Shown: in pieces, positions 1 to 5,606 of the stretch
Numbering within the stretch: the stretch's first letter is position 1
Layout of the letters: each line of letters opens with the position of its first letter
Position numbers and translations under genes: made by a program
Assembly: GCA_003514205.1 (NCBI GenBank)
Contig: DORQ01000136.1
Coordinates: 613 to 8,548, forward strand
Source: Acidimicrobiaceae bacterium
Lineage (GTDB): Bacteria; Actinomycetota; Acidimicrobiia; Acidimicrobiales; Microtrichaceae
Length of the DNA stretch: 7,936 nucleotides
Direction: 5' to 3'
The notes under the pieces: generated by a model
Database searches by the model: none
Told to the model about the DNA's origin: nothing
The model's input: only the letters and a program-made list of their open reading frames with translations

Positions 1-324
1 CAGAAGAAGTACGCGATTGTCGACGAGCTGTGGGCTGAATTGAAGGAAGCCTCACCGAGTGCAGAGCTGGTCAGCGAGGGTCGAATTGTCTACGCGGGAT
101 CTCTCGTTGATAGGGGCAAGCTTGGAGAGGCAATTCGTGAGCTTGAACGTGGGTGGAAGATCCCCAAACGACCTCGTGACCATCACTTGGCCCGGGCCTA
201 CGCGTTGGCGAATGCATACGAGATGGCCGGCGAGATTCTCCAGGCACGTGCACTCTTTGGATGGATCGTGGCCTGTGCTCCTGAATTCTCCGACAGCGTT
301 GACAGGCTTGCGTCGCTGGGATGA
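1..324 (+). CDS. TPR-repeat protein, C-terminal part (5' truncated by window edge)
   Basis: The frame is open from base 1 to a TGA at 322-324 and shows the last 107 residues; the true start lies upstream. The protein has two helix-turn-helix units of tetratricopeptide type. One is around residues 27-60 (LVDRGKLGEAIRELERG) and the other around 61-100 (ARAYALANAYEMAGEILQAR, then ALFGWIVACAPEFSD), with the usual Gly/Ala/Tyr spacing and a P-E-F-x-D turn at the end. By position before the HAD, tlyA, nadK and recN genes and by its C-terminal pattern it looks like the counterpart of mycobacterial Rv1691, a TPR protein of unknown role. TPR units bind other proteins; no catalytic motif is visible. The product is probably cytoplasmic, since no membrane segment appears in the visible part. 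The family is fairly sure, the function unknown. Confidence 0.8.
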   Translation, partial: QKKYAIVDELWAELKEASPSAELVSEGRIVYAGSLVDRGKLGEAIRELERGWKIPKRPRDHHLARAYALANAYEMAGEILQARALFGWIVACAPEFSDSVDRLASLG

Positions 325-360
325 AAGCGCGTGAGCTGGCCGAATTGGCGGATGTTCTCG

Positions 361-366
361 TAGCCT
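361..366 (+). promoter_or_regulatory. Candidate -10 box (TAGCCT) upstream of fbaB
   Basis: TAGCCT fits the actinobacterial -10 consensus TAnnnT and is followed by GT. The same 8-mer TAGCCTGT occurs just before recN at 3983-3990. Transcription would begin near 373-376 and give a leader of about 45 bases before the aldolase. No convincing -35 hexamer lies 16-19 bases upstream, which is common in this phylum. The 325-419 gap holds this box, the aldolase ribosome binding site and a doubtful 18-codon ORF; nothing else is evident. Confidence 0.3.
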
Positions 367-410
367 GTACCTCATAGGGCGTACAGCGCGTTCCGGAACT
401 CATATGGCTT

Positions 411-416
411 GAGGAG
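411..416 (+). promoter_or_regulatory. Ribosome binding site of fbaB (GAGGAG)
   Basis: This GAGGAG is the strongest Shine-Dalgarno sequence noticed near any gene start here. It ends 3 bases before TTG at 420 and 6 bases before GTG at 423. By spacing GTG 423 is the better start, while homologous length favours TTG 420. The two proteins differ by one residue. Confidence 0.65.
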
Positions 417-419
417 ACA

Positions 420-1472
420 TTGGTGGACATTCAAGGTTTGCTGGGAAGCGACGCGGAGAGCTTGCTCTCACATGTGTCGACAACAATCGACAAAGGGCAG
501 TTGCATCTCCCTGGACCAGACTTCGTTGACCGCATCTTTGCGCAGACTGACCGACCCCCGCAGGTATTGCGAAGCCTGCAGCAACTCTTCAACGGTGGCC
601 GACTTGGTGGAACTGGGTACGTCTCGATTCTCCCAGTCGACCAAGGTATTGAACACACTGCGGCTGCGTCATTTGCCCCGAACCCTGCCTACTTCGACCC
701 TGAGAATATCGTGAAGTTGGCCATTGAGGGAGGTTGCAACGCCGTTGCCTCAACCTTTGGGGTACTCGGTTCCATGTCACGGAGCTACGCCCACAAGATC
801 CCCTTCATCGTGAAGCTGAACCACAACGAGTTGCTGACCTACCCAAACAGCTTCGACCAGGTCATGTTCGGATCTGTGCAGCGCGCCTACGACCTTGGCG
901 CTGCGGGAGTTGGAGCAACGATCTACTACGGCAGTGAGGAGTCACGCCGCCAAATCCAGGAGGTCTCTGAGGCCTTCGAGATCGCTCACCAACTCGGTAT
1001 GTTCACGGTGCTCTGGTGCTATCTCCGCAATGATGGCTTCAAGGTCGATGGCGTTGATTACCACGACGCCGCAGACACCACTGCACAGGCGAATCATCTC
1101 GGAGCGACCATTCATGCCGATATCGTCAAGCAGAAGCTGCCGATGAAGAATGGTGGGTTCAACGCGATCAAGTTCGCGAAGACCAGTCCGCTCGTCTACT
1201 CAGAACTCACATCGGATAATCCAATCGATTTGTGCCGCTATCAGGTCGCGAACGGGTACATGGGGCGCATTGGTCTGATTAACTCCGGTGGTGAGTCAAA
1301 GGGTGAGTCGGACCTTGCTGATGCGGTACGAACCGCAGTCATCAACAAACGAGCAGGGGGTACCGGTCTCATCTCAGGACGGAAGGCCTTCCAGCGCCCG
1401 ATGGAAGAGGGGGTCGCGCTGCTCAACGCTATCCAAGACGTCTACCTCGACTCATCGATCACCATCGCGTAA
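420..1472 (+). CDS. fbaB: Class I fructose-bisphosphate aldolase, FbaB (DhnA) type
   Basis: This enzyme reversibly cleaves fructose 1,6-bisphosphate into dihydroxyacetone phosphate and glyceraldehyde 3-phosphate through a lysine Schiff base, in cytoplasmic glycolysis and gluconeogenesis. The 350-residue product matches my memory of E. coli FbaB over its whole length, including the same total length. Shared blocks are [11 protein letters not shown] (near residues 69-79), [48 protein letters not shown] and [17 protein letters not shown]. After these come [26 protein letters not shown] and the C-terminal [10 protein letters not shown]. The Lys codon at 1128-1130 (residue 237, in DIVKQK) is the expected Schiff-base lysine. 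TTG 420 gives MVDIQGLL, aligning with MTDIAQLL in E. coli; GTG 423 is one codon later and better spaced from GAGGAG. The gene has its own candidate promoter and is not overlapped by neighbours. Its place between the TPR and HAD genes is unusual, and acquisition by transfer is possible. The enzyme family is very sure. Confidence 0.95.
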   Translation: MVDIQGLLGSDAESLLSHVSTTIDKGQLHLPGPDFVDRIFAQTDRPPQVLRSLQQLFNGGRLGGTGYVSILPVDQGIEHTAAASFAPNPAYFDPENIVKLAIEGGCNAVASTFGVLGSMSRSYAHKIPFIVKLNHNELLTYPNSFDQVMFGSVQRAYDLGAAGVGATIYYGSEESRRQIQEVSEAFEIAHQLGMFTVLWCYLRNDGFKVDGVDYHDAADTTAQANHLGATIHADIVKQKLPMKNGGFNAIKFAKTSPLVYSELTSDNPIDLCRYQVANGYMGRIGLINSGGESKGESDLADAVRTAVINKRAGGTGLISGRKAFQRPMEEGVALLNAIQDVYLDSSITIA

Positions 1473-1487
1473 GCACCTGGTGTCCCG

Positions 1488-1539
1488 GAATCCACGAGGT
1501 TGCGCGTTGCGCGGTAGCCAGCTGTGACCTCGTGGATTC
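1488..1539. repeat. Perfect 13-bp inverted repeat spanning the fbaB/HAD junction
   Basis: The left arm GAATCCACGAGGT (1488-1500) is the exact reverse complement of ACCTCGTGGATTC (1527-1539), with 26 bases between them. Wobble and Watson-Crick pairs can extend the stem inward: 1501/1526, 1502/1525, 1503/1524 and 1504/1523. That would pair the HAD start codon GTG at 1524-1526. One more G-T pair is possible outward (1487/1540). The right arm is also coding sequence for HAD codons 2-6. No T-run follows either arm, so it does not look like a standard intrinsic terminator. It may be an RNA hairpin that limits HAD translation, a terminator of the U-less actinobacterial kind for fbaB, or a protein-binding palindrome. 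The structure is certain, the role inferred. Confidence 0.8.
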
Positions 1540-2306
1540 TCGACCTCGATGGAGTCGTATGGCGCGGCGTAGAACCGGTGCCAGGATCTGTTGAGGCAAT
1601 TTCGCGTCTGCAGGCGGATGGTCACCTGGTGGGTTACTGCACGAACAACTCATCAAAGACGGTGAGTTCCTATCATCACAAGCTCAACAGCATGGGGATT
1701 GAAACGCCTGACATTGGCGGCAACAGTCCTATCGTGACCTCAGCTCAGGCCGCCGCGCAGCTCCTGTCTCCCGGCGACCGGGTGCTCCTGTGCGCTGGTG
1801 AAGGCGCAGCAGAGGCTGTCACTCAGCGAGGCTGCACCATCTGTGACCAGGGCGCGGTGGATGTGGTTCTCGTTGGGTACGACGATAGGTTCTCCTACTC
1901 TCGCCTCGCGGCTGCAACCACCGCTGTGCTTGGCGGAGCGCGGCTCGTTGCGACGAACAACGACCCGCTCTATCCAACGGAGTTCGGCCCGGCTCCCGGT
2001 GCTGGTTCGCTGCTCGCTGCGGTCGAGTACGCATCCGGGGCCCAAGCGGAAATCGCAGGCAAGCCTTTCGCCCCGATGGCCTCGTTGGTGCTCCAACGAT
2101 TTGGCGATCTGGGTGTGTTCATCGGGGACTCCCTCGCCACCGATGGTGAGCTGGCGAAGGAGCTCGGCTGGCAGTTCGGTCTCGTATTGAGCGGGAACAC
2201 TTCCGAAGCCCAGGCGGAGTCCCTCGTCGACCAAGAGTGGGTCGGCGAGAACTTGGCTGCGCTCGTACAACGTCACGGTGGGCACCGACCCGCCGCGAGA
2301 TCGTGA
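1524..2306 (+). CDS. HAD superfamily subclass IIA phosphatase (NagD / glycerol-3-phosphate phosphatase-like)
   Basis: This is a Mg-dependent phosphohydrolase using an aspartyl-phosphate intermediate. Motif I is ILDLDGVVWRG, with nucleophile Asp7 and acid/base Asp9. Motif II is YCTNNSS with Thr40, motif III is AGKPF with Lys180, and motif IV is GDSLATD with Asp202 and Asp207. The long stretch between motifs II and III is the C2-type cap typical of subclass IIA (NagD, AraL, pNPPase, phosphoglycolate phosphatase). The syntenic mycobacterial protein Rv1692 was reported to dephosphorylate glycerol 3-phosphate, which makes that activity a fair guess, but substrate cannot be read from the sequence. 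At 260 residues it has only the HAD fold; as I recall Rv1692 is longer with an extra C-terminal region. GTG 1524 is the only usual start between the in-frame TAG at 1515 and motif I. It lacks a clear Shine-Dalgarno sequence and sits in the 1488-1539 inverted repeat. The stop overlaps tlyA by four bases. Confidence 0.92.
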   Translation: MTSWILDLDGVVWRGVEPVPGSVEAISRLQADGHLVGYCTNNSSKTVSSYHHKLNSMGIETPDIGGNSPIVTSAQAAAQLLSPGDRVLLCAGEGAAEAVTQRGCTICDQGAVDVVLVGYDDRFSYSRLAAATTAVLGGARLVATNNDPLYPTEFGPAPGAGSLLAAVEYASGAQAEIAGKPFAPMASLVLQRFGDLGVFIGDSLATDGELAKELGWQFGLVLSGNTSEAQAESLVDQEWVGENLAALVQRHGGHRPAARS

Positions 2307-3082
2307 GTCAACGGCGTCGCCTTGATGCCGAACTCGTTCGGCGAGGGCTTGCGGCAGAGAAAGAGGCTGCTCAACTCCTGGTGGCTGCTGGTCGAGTAAC
2401 CGTCGGCGGCGCGCCGGCGCCAAACCCGGCACGAATGGTGGCAGCGGGAGACTCGATACAACTCCTTGCGCCGCCAAAGAGGTACGTCAGCCGCGGAGGA
2501 CTCAAGCTCGAGGCAGCACTCGCTGCATTTGCCCTTGATGTCACGGGTCGTCGGTGTCTCGACGCTGGCGCCTCCACCGGCGGGTTCACCGACTGTCTCC
2601 TACAACATGGCGCATCTGAAGTGGTCGCGATCGATGTTGGGTATGGCCAACTCCACGAGCGAATGCGGACCCACCCCCAAGTTCACTCCATGGAGCGGGT
2701 TAATGTCCGCGCACTGGACCAACACGAGGTCGGTGCACCGTTTAGCTGTGTCGTTGCGGACTTGTCGTTCATTTCATTGCGCACCGTTGCTGCATCGCTG
2801 CTCGCCGTCTGTGAACCGGGTGCTGATCTGGTGGTATTGGTAAAGCCGCAGTTCGAGGCGGAGCACGCAATCGTGTCTCGGGGGAACGGAATTGTCACCG
2901 ATCCAGCGGTCTGGCGGCGTACGGTGGACGACGTGATCGACGTGTTTTCCGTATTGGGCGCTCAAGCTCGTGGTGAGGTGCAGTCTCCGTTGAAAGGTGC
3001 TCGAGGGAACACCGAGTTCCTCCTTTGGCTTCAGGCGGCCGCCACTACCTCGATGACCTCCGCAGCGGTACACACGCCGTGA
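2303..3082 (+). CDS. tlyA: TlyA rRNA (cytidine-2'-O)-methyltransferase
   Basis: TlyA uses S-adenosylmethionine to methylate cytidine 2'-OH in rRNA: C1920 of 23S, and in longer forms also C1409 of 16S (E. coli numbering). Loss of TlyA gives capreomycin resistance in mycobacteria. The 259-residue product has an N-terminal S4 RNA-binding domain (about 1-62, RRLDAELVRRGLA through GRVTVGG) and the linker KRYVSRGG. An FtsJ/RrmJ-type methyltransferase domain follows, with SAM motif DAGASTGGF at 87-95. The catalytic tetrad K-D-K-E is intact: Lys68, Asp153 (VADLSFIS), Lys181 (VKPQFE) and Glu238 (GNTEFLL). I chose GTG 2303 because it overlaps the HAD stop as GTGA and puts the S4 domain at the N-terminus; an upstream in-frame GTG at 2237 would add 22 residues inside the HAD gene with no domain role. 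The linker resembles the SRGGLK form of many bacterial homologs rather than the SRGAHK form I recall from M. tuberculosis. Which C residues it modifies is open. Confidence 0.95.
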   Translation: MSQRRRLDAELVRRGLAAEKEAAQLLVAAGRVTVGGAPAPNPARMVAAGDSIQLLAPPKRYVSRGGLKLEAALAAFALDVTGRRCLDAGASTGGFTDCLLQHGASEVVAIDVGYGQLHERMRTHPQVHSMERVNVRALDQHEVGAPFSCVVADLSFISLRTVAASLLAVCEPGADLVVLVKPQFEAEHAIVSRGNGIVTDPAVWRRTVDDVIDVFSVLGAQARGEVQSPLKGARGNTEFLLWLQAAATTSMTSAAVHTP

Positions 3083-3939
3083 GCGCCTTCGGTTTTCTCC
3101 TGCATCAAGAACGCCCCGAAGCAGTAGAGCTCGGGAAGATGCTTGCGTCCTGGCTCGTCGATCGAGGCCATGAGGTGCGGCTCCTCTCAACTGATGCGCT
3201 GCGAATCGGCAGGCCCGAACTTGGTGTTGACCCAGATGAGTTTGCGGTGGGCCTCGACCTCGTTGTCGGGTTGGGTGGCGATGGGACAATTCTTCGTGCC
3301 GTTGAACTGTGCTCCGACGAGGGCGTGGTCGTTCTTGGTGTGAATCTCGGTCAACTCGGGTACCTCGCGACGGTTGAGCCGACCCAAGCCAAGGCGGCGA
3401 TCAAGCGATTTCTGGCGGGTGCGTACCACGTCGAGGAACGGATGCGTCTTGCGGTCCATATCCGGCGGGCTGACGGCACAGTGCACGTAGTTCGTTCGGC
3501 GCTGAATGAGGCCATTGTTGAGCGGAGCGACCTTGGCCACACTGTTCGTATCGAGGTTGCACTCGATGGTGAGCCATTTACTCCCTATGTTGCCGATGGC
3601 GTGATTATTGCGACCCCTACGGGCTCGACGGCATATGCGATGAGCGCACGTGGTCCAATTGTTGATCCTCGATACCTTGCCCAGGTGCTGGTTCCCGTCT
3701 CTCCTCACATGCTGTTCGATCGGGCGCTCGTGCTGGACCCAACCACTCTGGTGTCACTTCGTTGTGGGGGGCATCGGCCGGCCCACCTGTCGGTGGACGG
3801 TAGATCCGAAGGATTGCTTGAACCTGGAGATGCGATTGAGTGCACTGCGAGCGATGTTCCGGCTCAGCTTCTCGATGTCGGAGGAGCTGGATTCCACCAA
3901 GTGCTGAAGTCGAAGTTCGGACTTCATGACCGGGTCTGA
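3079..3939 (+). CDS. nadK: NAD kinase (polyphosphate/ATP-NAD kinase)
   Basis: This cytoplasmic enzyme phosphorylates the 2'-OH of NAD+ to make NADP+, the only de novo source of NADP. The 286-residue product has the family motifs in order: GGDGT at residues 66-70 (in VVGLGGDGTILRAVEL), GVNLGQLGYLATVEP, the Asn-Glu pair N143-E144 (ALNEAIVER) and PTGSTAY at 180-186. These are followed by SARGPIVDP and SPHMLFDRALVL. Length is normal for a bacterial NadK. GTG 3079 was chosen because it overlaps the tlyA TGA as GTGA, and FGFLLHQER directly after it is the expected first beta strand. A TTG at 3025 in the same frame would add 18 residues overlapping tlyA, without homology support. SARGP differs from the mycobacterial SAGGP form and suggests a non-mycobacterial lineage. 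It is probably in one transcript with the HAD and tlyA genes. Confidence 0.95.
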   Translation: MSAFGFLLHQERPEAVELGKMLASWLVDRGHEVRLLSTDALRIGRPELGVDPDEFAVGLDLVVGLGGDGTILRAVELCSDEGVVVLGVNLGQLGYLATVEPTQAKAAIKRFLAGAYHVEERMRLAVHIRRADGTVHVVRSALNEAIVERSDLGHTVRIEVALDGEPFTPYVADGVIIATPTGSTAYAMSARGPIVDPRYLAQVLVPVSPHMLFDRALVLDPTTLVSLRCGGHRPAHLSVDGRSEGLLEPGDAIECTASDVPAQLLDVGGAGFHQVLKSKFGLHDRV

Positions 3940-3982
3940 GGGCCAAGTGAGCTCCGGACTCCAAACTGTCATCCCCCTCGCC

Positions 3983-3988
3983 TAGCCT
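3983..3988 (+). promoter_or_regulatory. Candidate -10 box (TAGCCT) giving a leaderless recN mRNA
   Basis: TAGCCT fits TAnnnT and ends 7 bases before the recN ATG, the distance at which actinobacterial transcripts usually start. No Shine-Dalgarno sequence precedes that ATG (the bases are GTCGGCA). Both facts point to a leaderless message beginning at or next to the start codon. No clear -35 hexamer is present. The rest of the 3940-3995 spacer shows no GAAC-N4-GTTC type LexA box. Confidence 0.5.
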
Positions 3989-3995
3989 GTCGGCA

Positions 3996-5606
3996 ATGTT
4001 GGTTGAACTCGCCGTGCGCGATTTGGGTGTCATTGCAGAACTTCGAATTCCGTTCGGGCCTGGTATGTCTGCGCTCACCGGGGAGACTGGCGCCGGCAAG
4101 ACGATGATCATCGAGGCGTTGTCGTTGCTGCTGGGGGGCAAGGCTGATCCAACACGGGTGCGGTCAGGTGCATCAGAGGCGGTGATCGAAGGGTACTTCA
4201 CACTTCCAATCGAAACGGGAGATCAGGGCGAAGCCGAGTATGTGCTTCGCCGCGTCGTGCCAGTCGAAGGGCGATCACGGAGTTACATCAATGGTGGGCT
4301 TACCACCGCAGCGGGCCTGGGTGAGCTTGGGTCCTCCTTGGTGGAGATCTGCGGCCAACACGCCTACCAACGTTTGCAGTCGCCACCCGCACAGCGACGA
4401 GCATTAGACCGCTTCGCAAAGATCGACACCACAGCATTCAAAGAAGCGTTGAAGCTCCGACGCAGCCTGGTTGCAGAGTTGGAAGGACTGGGTGGCGATG
4501 AACGACTCCGCGCCCGAGAAATTGACCTTCTCCGCTATCAGTTGGCCGAACTCGCTGCAGCAGCGCTCACCGATCCAGCAGAAGACGAGGTTTTGTCGGT
4601 TGCTGAGGACCGGCTTGCTCAGTCAGATTCTGCAGTCGAGAACGGCAGAATCGCCTACGCAGTTATCAATGAGGAGCGCGGCGCCACTGATCAACTCGCC
4701 ACGGCTCTGAGCCACATTGAACGGATCCCTCACTTCGCTGACCAAAGCATCCGTCTCCAGTCGACCATCGCCGAATTGTCCGACCTCGCTCATGATCTGC
4801 GCGCCGTGGTCGAAGGCGTGGAGGCTGATCCGTTGGAACTTGAGCGGCTTCGAAATCGGCGGCAATTGCTGTCTGAACTCCGGCGCAAGTACGGAGAGAC
4901 GCTCGAAGAAGTCATGGCGTACGAAGTTGCGATGGCGCAGCGACTTTCAGATCTGGAGGCACACGAAGAACGAGCGGCGTTGCTCGAGGCGAACATCGGT
5001 GAGGCCGACGCTGAGATTGCTCGTTTGGGAGCGGACATCGCTGTGCAGCGTAAAGAAGCGGCGCCGAGATTCGCGGCGGCAATCACGGCGCAACTCGGTG
5101 AGGTGGCGATGAAGTCAGCGCGGATCGACTGTGCAGTGTCGGGCGATGGCCCCGCCGATGAGGTCGAATTTCTGCTTGCAGCGAACCCAGGATTGAACCC
5201 AGCGCCACTGTCGAAGGCAGCGTCAGGCGGTGAGTTGTCGCGGGCAATGCTTGCGTTGCACCTCGTCACCAGCGAAGGAGCGCCAACGATGATCTTCGAT
5301 GAGGTAGATGCCGGGCTTGGCGGAGCGGCAGCAGTCGAAGTGGGCAGGGCGCTCGCCGGGCTGGCCGACCATTCCCAGGTTCTTGTGGTGACGCATTTGC
5401 CCCAGGTCGCGGCTCACGCCGACCATCAACTCGTAGTATCAAAATCCGGATCCGACCTTGCCATTTCGACAGTGGTGGCGGTGAAGGACCAGGAGCGAAT
5501 CATTGAACTGAGCCGAATGCTGTCGGGTTCCCCCGACAGCGAGCGTGCGCGAAGTCATGCCGAAGAGCTCCTTGCCGAGGCCCGCTCTCGCCAGGTGAAG
5601 GTATGA
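3996..5606 (+). CDS. recN: DNA repair protein RecN (SMC-like ATPase)
   Basis: RecN is an SMC-family ATPase that acts early in recombinational repair of double-strand breaks, bringing DNA ends together for RecA. The product has 536 residues. An N-terminal half-ATPase starts MLVELAVRDLGVI, with Walker A GETGAGKT at residues 29-36 and the RecN-typical ICGQH block. A long charged helical middle (about 150-345, rich in Glu, Ala, Leu and Arg) forms the short coiled coil. A C-terminal half-ATPase carries signature SGGELSRA (from Ser410), Walker B MIFDEVDAGLGG with Asp435-Glu436, and H-loop THLPQVA with His467. Both halves are intact, so it should be active. Length is at the short end of the family (usually about 550-590), the difference falling in the coiled coil. 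ATG 3996 starts the conserved N-terminus with no ribosome binding site, consistent with leaderless translation. The stop overlaps steA as ATGA. Confidence 0.96.
   Translation: MLVELAVRDLGVIAELRIPFGPGMSALTGETGAGKTMIIEALSLLLGGKADPTRVRSGASEAVIEGYFTLPIETGDQGEAEYVLRRVVPVEGRSRSYINGGLTTAAGLGELGSSLVEICGQHAYQRLQSPPAQRRALDRFAKIDTTAFKEALKLRRSLVAELEGLGGDERLRAREIDLLRYQLAELAAAALTDPAEDEVLSVAEDRLAQSDSAVENGRIAYAVINEERGATDQLATALSHIERIPHFADQSIRLQSTIAELSDLAHDLRAVVEGVEADPLELERLRNRRQLLSELRRKYGETLEEVMAYEVAMAQRLSDLEAHEERAALLEANIGEADAEIARLGADIAVQRKEAAPRFAAAITAQLGEVAMKSARIDCAVSGDGPADEVEFLLAANPGLNPAPLSKAASGGELSRAMLALHLVTSEGAPTMIFDEVDAGLGGAAAVEVGRALAGLADHSQVLVVTHLPQVAAHADHQLVVSKSGSDLAISTVVAVKDQERIIELSRMLSGSPDSERARSHAEELLAEARSRQVKV

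Noticed and set aside
404..412. Two-codon ORF (ATG GCT TGA) just before the fbaB ribosome binding site
   Set aside because: A minimal start-stop element is too easily produced by chance and nothing else supports it.
1740..2477. 245-codon ORF on the minus strand across HAD and tlyA
   Set aside because: It lies opposite two genes with full motif sets, its translation shows no recognisable domain, and long antisense frames are common at this base composition.
3906..3925. Inverted repeat GAAGTC/GACTTC near the nadK end as a terminator
   Set aside because: The stem is only 6 bp, has an alternative pairing, lies inside coding sequence and is not followed by a T-run.
3940..3995. LexA/SOS box before recN
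   Set aside because: No GAAC-N4-GTTC-like palindrome is present in the spacer.
3617..4201. 194-codon minus-strand ORF across the nadK/recN junction
   Set aside because: It is opposite clear nadK and recN coding sequence and its product is Ser/Pro/Arg-rich with no motif.
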